From contig JALUUU010000173.1 in assembly GCA_027021185.1 (NCBI GenBank), positions 1-8,634 on the forward strand: DNA of 8,634 nt. The letters run 5' to 3'. Origin of the DNA: an archaeon (GTDB lineage: Archaea > Hydrothermarchaeota > Hydrothermarchaeia > Hydrothermarchaeales > JALUUU01). The position numbers were made by a program, and so were the translations under genes. The notes under the pieces are model-generated. The model ran no database searches. It saw only the letters and a program-made list of their open reading frames with translations, and had not been told where the DNA came from. Positions 6,186 through 8,634 of the stretch are shown piece by piece. Position 1 is the first letter of the stretch. Each line of letters begins with the position of its first letter.

Positions 6186-6847
6186 AGCCGCGGGGAAGCG
6201 AGAAAGCCGATGAGGTGCTGAGGTTCCTCAACGACTCCTTCGACATGGATAAAAAGATTGGCAGAGGCCTGAGCAGGGAGGAGGACAGCGTAAGACGCCA
6301 AGTCCTCATGGAATACCCCGCTCTGGGAAGATCCCCCAGAGTAAAGGAAATCGCCGAAGCCCTAGACATGGAAGAGAAAAAGGTCAAGGCCCTCCTTAAG
6401 TCCCTGGACAGCAAAGACGTCCTCTACCTCGACCCTACAGGAGAGATAAGGGGCGCATATCCATTCAAAGAGCAAAGCGACTATGAGGTCCTGCTCAAAG
6501 ACGCCGGGAAAGTCTACGCCATGTGCGCAGTAGACGCCCTCGGCATACCATACATGCTCGATAAAGACGCCGCTATAACATCCAAATGCACCTACTGCGG
6601 CCGCGAAATAAGGATCAAGGTAGAAAACAAAGAAGTAACCCGCCACAACGGCGATATTGTGGTCTGGGCCGGGAAGACCTGCTGCTCCTTTAAGGCGGCC
6701 ACCTCTGTATGCCACACCCTCAACTTCTTCTGCTCCAGAGAGCATGCAGAGAAGTGGAGAAACGAGGAGAAGCAGGAAGGATGGGCCCTAACCCTGCCCG
6801 AGGCTCTGTACGTCGGTAAAAAGCTCTTCGGGGATGCCCTGAAATGA
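6182..6847 (+). CDS. merB: Alkylmercury (organomercurial) lyase MerB
   Basis: This 221-residue cytoplasmic enzyme (TTG start) protonolytically cleaves carbon-mercury bonds and releases Hg(II). The N-terminal half (to about 85) resembles the family's helical winged-helix-like domain. The catalytic core follows: YAMCAVDALGIPYML (112-126) contains Cys115 and Asp118, matching Cys96 and Asp99 of the well-studied E. coli plasmid MerB, and SVCHTLNFF (175-183) contains Cys177, matching Cys159. Cys136 in SKCTYCG aligns with structural Cys117, and an extra Cys139 forms a CX2C there. The end LPEALYVGKKLFGDAL is typical of the family. Length fits (about 212 in the plasmid enzyme). All three catalytic residues are present, so I expect activity. 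It follows the CopZ-like gene by 24 bases and overlaps the merT-like gene by ATGA. Codon use resembles its neighbours, so there is no sign of a recent bacterial import. Start codon choice is the main doubt. Confidence 0.93.
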   Translation: MKPRGSEKADEVLRFLNDSFDMDKKIGRGLSREEDSVRRQVLMEYPALGRSPRVKEIAEALDMEEKKVKALLKSLDSKDVLYLDPTGEIRGAYPFKEQSDYEVLLKDAGKVYAMCAVDALGIPYMLDKDAAITSKCTYCGREIRIKVENKEVTRHNGDIVVWAGKTCCSFKAATSVCHTLNFFCSREHAEKWRNEEKQEGWALTLPEALYVGKKLFGDALK

Positions 6848-7185
6848 GGAGAGATGAGGTCAAATCCCTGTTCATCGGAGCCGGATCAGGGGTGGTAGCC
6901 TCTTTCTGCTGCACCCTCCCCCTTATCCTGATTCTCCTGGGAATAGGGGGTGTGACCACAGCCCTCAAGGTGAGCATGTATAAAACATATTTCCTCGCTC
7001 TAAGTCTGTTCTTCGTCGCCCTGGCGGTGGTTTACCAGCTGAAGAAAAACCCCTCGTGCTGCACCACCGGCGGAAGGACCAGGTTCGTTATAATCACCCT
7101 CGCCGCATATGTGCTGGTATATTTCATCCTCCTCTACGTAGCGGTTCCCGCGATAGCTCCATATGTGTACGGCGGATTCACATGA
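6844..7185 (+). CDS. merT: MerT-like mercuric ion transporter
   Basis: This small membrane protein of 113 residues has three likely membrane segments (about 9-34, 48-66 and 81-104) and matches MerT in size and layout. MerT brings Hg(II) across the cytoplasmic membrane by thiol exchange. The first segment contains SFCCTLPLILILLGIGG with the vicinal pair Cys22-Cys23, equivalent to Cys24-Cys25 of Tn501 MerT. The loop between segments two and three carries a second pair, Cys72-Cys73 (adjacent here; five residues apart in Tn501 MerT), which in the family faces the cytoplasm and passes the ion to cytoplasmic thiols. The gene overlaps merB by ATGA upstream and the merP-like gene by ATGA downstream, consistent with coupled translation. 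The CopZ-like HMA protein could take the role that the N-terminal HMA domain of MerA plays in bacteria. Confidence 0.88.
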   Translation: MRRDEVKSLFIGAGSGVVASFCCTLPLILILLGIGGVTTALKVSMYKTYFLALSLFFVALAVVYQLKKNPSCCTTGGRTRFVIITLAAYVLVYFILLYVAVPAIAPYVYGGFT

Positions 7186-7508
7186 AAACATGGATATCCC
7201 TGCTGGCGTTGTTCATCGTAACAGGATGCGTGGGCCAGCCAAGCCCCGGTGAAGGGGGTGTGGAGAAGACCCACGAGAGCGGGGACCTCGCCTTCATCGA
7301 GCTGAAAATACAGGGCATGACATGCCCCAGCTGCGCCACGGGAATAGAGTTTGCCTTGAAGCAGATCAACGGTGTTGTAGACGCCGAGGTTACATACGAG
7401 GAAGGCCGTGGAAAAGTGATATACGACCCGTCAGCCGTGGGAGAGGAGGAGATCATAGAGGGGGTGAAGCCCTTCAAGGCAGAGGTGGTGGCCAGGGGAA
7501 AAACATGA
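7182..7508 (+). CDS. merP: MerP-like mercury-binding lipoprotein with HMA domain
   Basis: A 108-residue exported protein. Residues 1-16 form a lipoprotein-type signal: short basic start, hydrophobic core and lipobox VTGC with Cys16 as the likely lipidated residue. A Ser/Pro/Gly-rich spacer (17-35) leads to an HMA domain (about 38-104) with the metal site GMTCPSCA (Cys48, Cys51). Bacterial MerP is a soluble periplasmic protein of about 91 residues that hands Hg(II) to MerT. This version would be tethered to the outer face of the membrane, sensible for a cell without a periplasm. The ATG at 7182 overlaps the merT-like stop by ATGA and is followed at once by the signal peptide, so upstream extension in this frame is not credible. 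It is the last gene of the operon: a separate promoter begins at its stop codon. Confidence 0.88.
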   Translation: MKTWISLLALFIVTGCVGQPSPGEGGVEKTHESGDLAFIELKIQGMTCPSCATGIEFALKQINGVVDAEVTYEEGRGKVIYDPSAVGEEEIIEGVKPFKAEVVARGKT

Positions 7509-7514
7509 TATATG
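7501..7514 (+). promoter_or_regulatory. BRE/TATA-like element for the ureohydrolase gene
   Basis: GATATATG (7507-7514) is preceded by AAACAT and overlaps the merP-like stop codon. Its centre lies about 27 bases before the ATG at 7537, the spacing of a leaderless archaeal promoter. The gap is AT-rich and has no ribosome binding site, which agrees. It indicates that the ureohydrolase pair is transcribed separately from the mer genes. Confidence 0.55.
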
Positions 7515-7536
7515 TGTCTGTTTCTAAATTTAATTA

Positions 7537-8382
7537 ATGAGGTTTGCGTGGGGGGATGCAGAGTACGACGAGGCAGACGTCGTGCTCCTAGGGGTGCCGG
7601 ATGAATCAGGATCACACAGCACCAGGCTGGGGACCAAACTCGCCCCGGACGTTATAAGAAGGGTGTCAAATGAGAGGGAGGTCTTCGAGAGAGAAACAAA
7701 AACAGTTGCCCTCCCCCAGGTCTGCGCCCTGGAAAGGAGAATATGCGACCACGGCAACGTTAAGAAAGAAGACGTGGCCGAGATGGTTGCTAAGATCAGG
7801 GAAGACGGCAAAATGCCGGTCACAATAGGCGGTGACCACTCCATCACCGCAGAGGTTCTGAAAGGATTCGACTCCCTGGAGAAAATAAGTGTGATATACC
7901 TCGACGCCCATCCCGACTTCATATGCTCCGCAGAGCACTATTACGGCTCAGTTGTATGCGACATCTCGAAGTACGGGAACATCGACTTCGGCTCCAGCGT
8001 GGAGATAGGGATAAGGGCACCTGAGCCTGAGGAGCTCATCAACCTAAGAAGAGAGCACCTGCTAACGCTATACTCTGTGAACGTCACCGAGCTGGGGATC
8101 AAGGGCGTCCTGAGGAAGATCAGGTCCCGGATAGGGAGAAAAGCCTATCTCTCCCTAGACATGGACGTCTTCGACCCTGCCTATGCCCCGGGAGTCGGCT
8201 CCCCAGTGCCCGGGGGACTGAGCAGCTCTGACGTGATTTACCTCCTTAAGAAGCTCTCCGACAAACTGGTGGGCTTCGACGTGATGGAGACGAATCCCAG
8301 GTACGACTATCAGGACATGACCTCTCACCTGGCCTCAAGGATAGTGATAGAGACAATAAGCTGTATGGGGGTGAGGAGATGA
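7537..8382 (+). CDS. Arginase/agmatinase-family ureohydrolase with divergent active-site loop
   Basis: A 281-residue member of the ureohydrolase superfamily, whose members use two Mn(II) ions to hydrolyse guanidino or formimino groups. All six metal ligands are visible: His101 in GGDHS, Asp123, His125 and Asp127 in DAHPD, and Asp208 and Asp210 in SLDMDVFDP. Glu251 in DVMETNP corresponds to the Glu that contacts the guanidinium group in arginases. The usual HG(T/Q) after the DAH-x-D loop, carrying the proton-shuttle His141 of rat arginase I, reads Tyr136-Gly137-Ser here. The TPEPGG motif reads SPVPGG. Agmatinase or a guanidino-acid hydrolase are possible; the substrate cannot be fixed. The gene begins at an AT-rich leaderless-type promoter and overlaps the aldehyde dehydrogenase start by ATGA, suggesting that an amine or aldehyde from the same pathway is oxidised next. 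Confidence 0.87.
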   Translation: MRFAWGDAEYDEADVVLLGVPDESGSHSTRLGTKLAPDVIRRVSNEREVFERETKTVALPQVCALERRICDHGNVKKEDVAEMVAKIREDGKMPVTIGGDHSITAEVLKGFDSLEKISVIYLDAHPDFICSAEHYYGSVVCDISKYGNIDFGSSVEIGIRAPEPEELINLRREHLLTLYSVNVTELGIKGVLRKIRSRIGRKAYLSLDMDVFDPAYAPGVGSPVPGGLSSSDVIYLLKKLSDKLVGFDVMETNPRYDYQDMTSHLASRIVIETISCMGVRR

Positions 8383-8634
8383 AGCTGTTCATAGATGGAG
8401 AGTGGGTTGAATCCCGCTCCGACAAGTCAATAGAGAGCATAAACCCTGCCACGGAGGAGGTTCTTGGAAGAGCCCCCCTCGGAGACGATGAGGACGTCAC
8501 AAGGGCCGTGGAGGCTGCGGAAGAGGCATATAAGAAGTGGTCAAAGACGCCTCCTCCCCAAAGGGCAAAGACCCTCTTCAGGGCCGCCGAGATCCTGAGG
8601 GCCGAGAAGGACCGGCTAGCCGCCCTTGTAACCA
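8379..8634 (+). CDS. NAD(P)-dependent aldehyde dehydrogenase, N-terminal part (runs off window)
   Basis: The visible 85 residues begin MKLFIDGEWVES and continue with SINPATEEVLGRAPLGD and an alpha-helical AVEAAEEAYKKWSKTPPPQRAKTLFRAAEIL. This is the standard start of the aldehyde dehydrogenase superfamily (Rossmann-type NAD(P) enzymes of about 480 residues). The catalytic Cys and Glu lie beyond the window, so neither activity nor substrate can be checked. The ATG overlaps the ureohydrolase stop by ATGA, and a strong GGTGA-containing ribosome binding site lies at about 8367-8375. If linked to a guanidino or polyamine pathway it could oxidise an aminoaldehyde such as 4-aminobutanal; lactaldehyde, succinic semialdehyde or glyceraldehyde-3-phosphate enzymes share the same N-terminus. 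Confidence 0.9.
   Translation, partial: MKLFIDGEWVESRSDKSIESINPATEEVLGRAPLGDDEDVTRAVEAAEEAYKKWSKTPPPQRAKTLFRAAEILRAEKDRLAALVT

Noticed and set aside
5938..6414. Minus-strand open frame opposite the CopZ-like and merB genes
   Set aside because: It is a serine/leucine-rich shadow of two well-supported genes, without recognizable motifs.
7056..7181. Upstream extension of the MerP-like frame
   Set aside because: The added part overlaps the merT-like gene in another frame and would bury the lipoprotein signal peptide, which begins exactly at the ATG at 7182.
5121..7508. Recent transfer of the mer genes from bacteria
   Set aside because: Codon choice (AGG/AGA, ATA) and general base composition look like the flanking genes by eye. 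The regulator, lipoprotein MerP and TATA/BRE-like promoter fit an archaeal operon, and no mobile element or flanking repeat is visible.

Overview
The window looks archaeal, probably from a thermophilic or uncultured euryarchaeal-type lineage; I cannot name the species. Evidence: a PAC2-family proteasome chaperone ending in a hydrophobic-Tyr-X tail, archaeal-type secretion ATPase and TadC-like membrane genes, TATA/BRE-like elements about 27 bases ahead of first start codons (leaderless-style promoters), GGTG-type ribosome binding sites ahead of internal genes, and heavy use of AGG/AGA and ATA codons. Coding density is very high and many neighbours overlap by ATGA.

Left part, minus strand (1-4217): a secretion or type IV pilus-like operon. 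The first gene encodes a 1024-residue protein made of two complete, head-to-tail secretion ATPases in one chain. It overlaps by 14 bases a gene for a T2SSF/TadC-like membrane platform protein, and a further gene may begin at the very left edge. An 84-base divergent intergenic region holds promoter-like elements for both directions.

Middle, plus strand (4302-5045): a PAC2-family proteasome assembly chaperone or activator with a C-terminal Met-Tyr-Arg.

Middle to right, plus strand (5121-7508): a compact metal-resistance operon that I read as a mercury/organomercury operon. Its order is an ArsR-family repressor with a CmtR-like cysteine site, a CopZ-like protein (zinc and [2Fe-2S] domains plus an HMA domain), merB (organomercurial lyase), a merT-like transporter and a merP-like protein that carries a lipoprotein signal. 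An AT-rich operator-like inverted repeat sits between the TATA box and the predicted transcription start. Proposed flow: lipid-anchored MerP captures Hg(II) outside, MerT moves it across the membrane, MerB cleaves C-Hg bonds inside, and the CopZ-like protein receives the ion. No merA (mercuric reductase) lies in the window, so the final fate of Hg(II) is open. This is the most interesting system here.

Right end, plus strand (7537-8634): an arginase/agmatinase-family hydrolase with all six metal ligands but a Tyr where the usual His follows, overlapping by ATGA an aldehyde dehydrogenase that runs off the window. Together they suggest catabolism of a guanidino compound or polyamine.

There is no gap above 300 bases without a gene. 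I saw no RNA gene, CRISPR array or insertion sequence.
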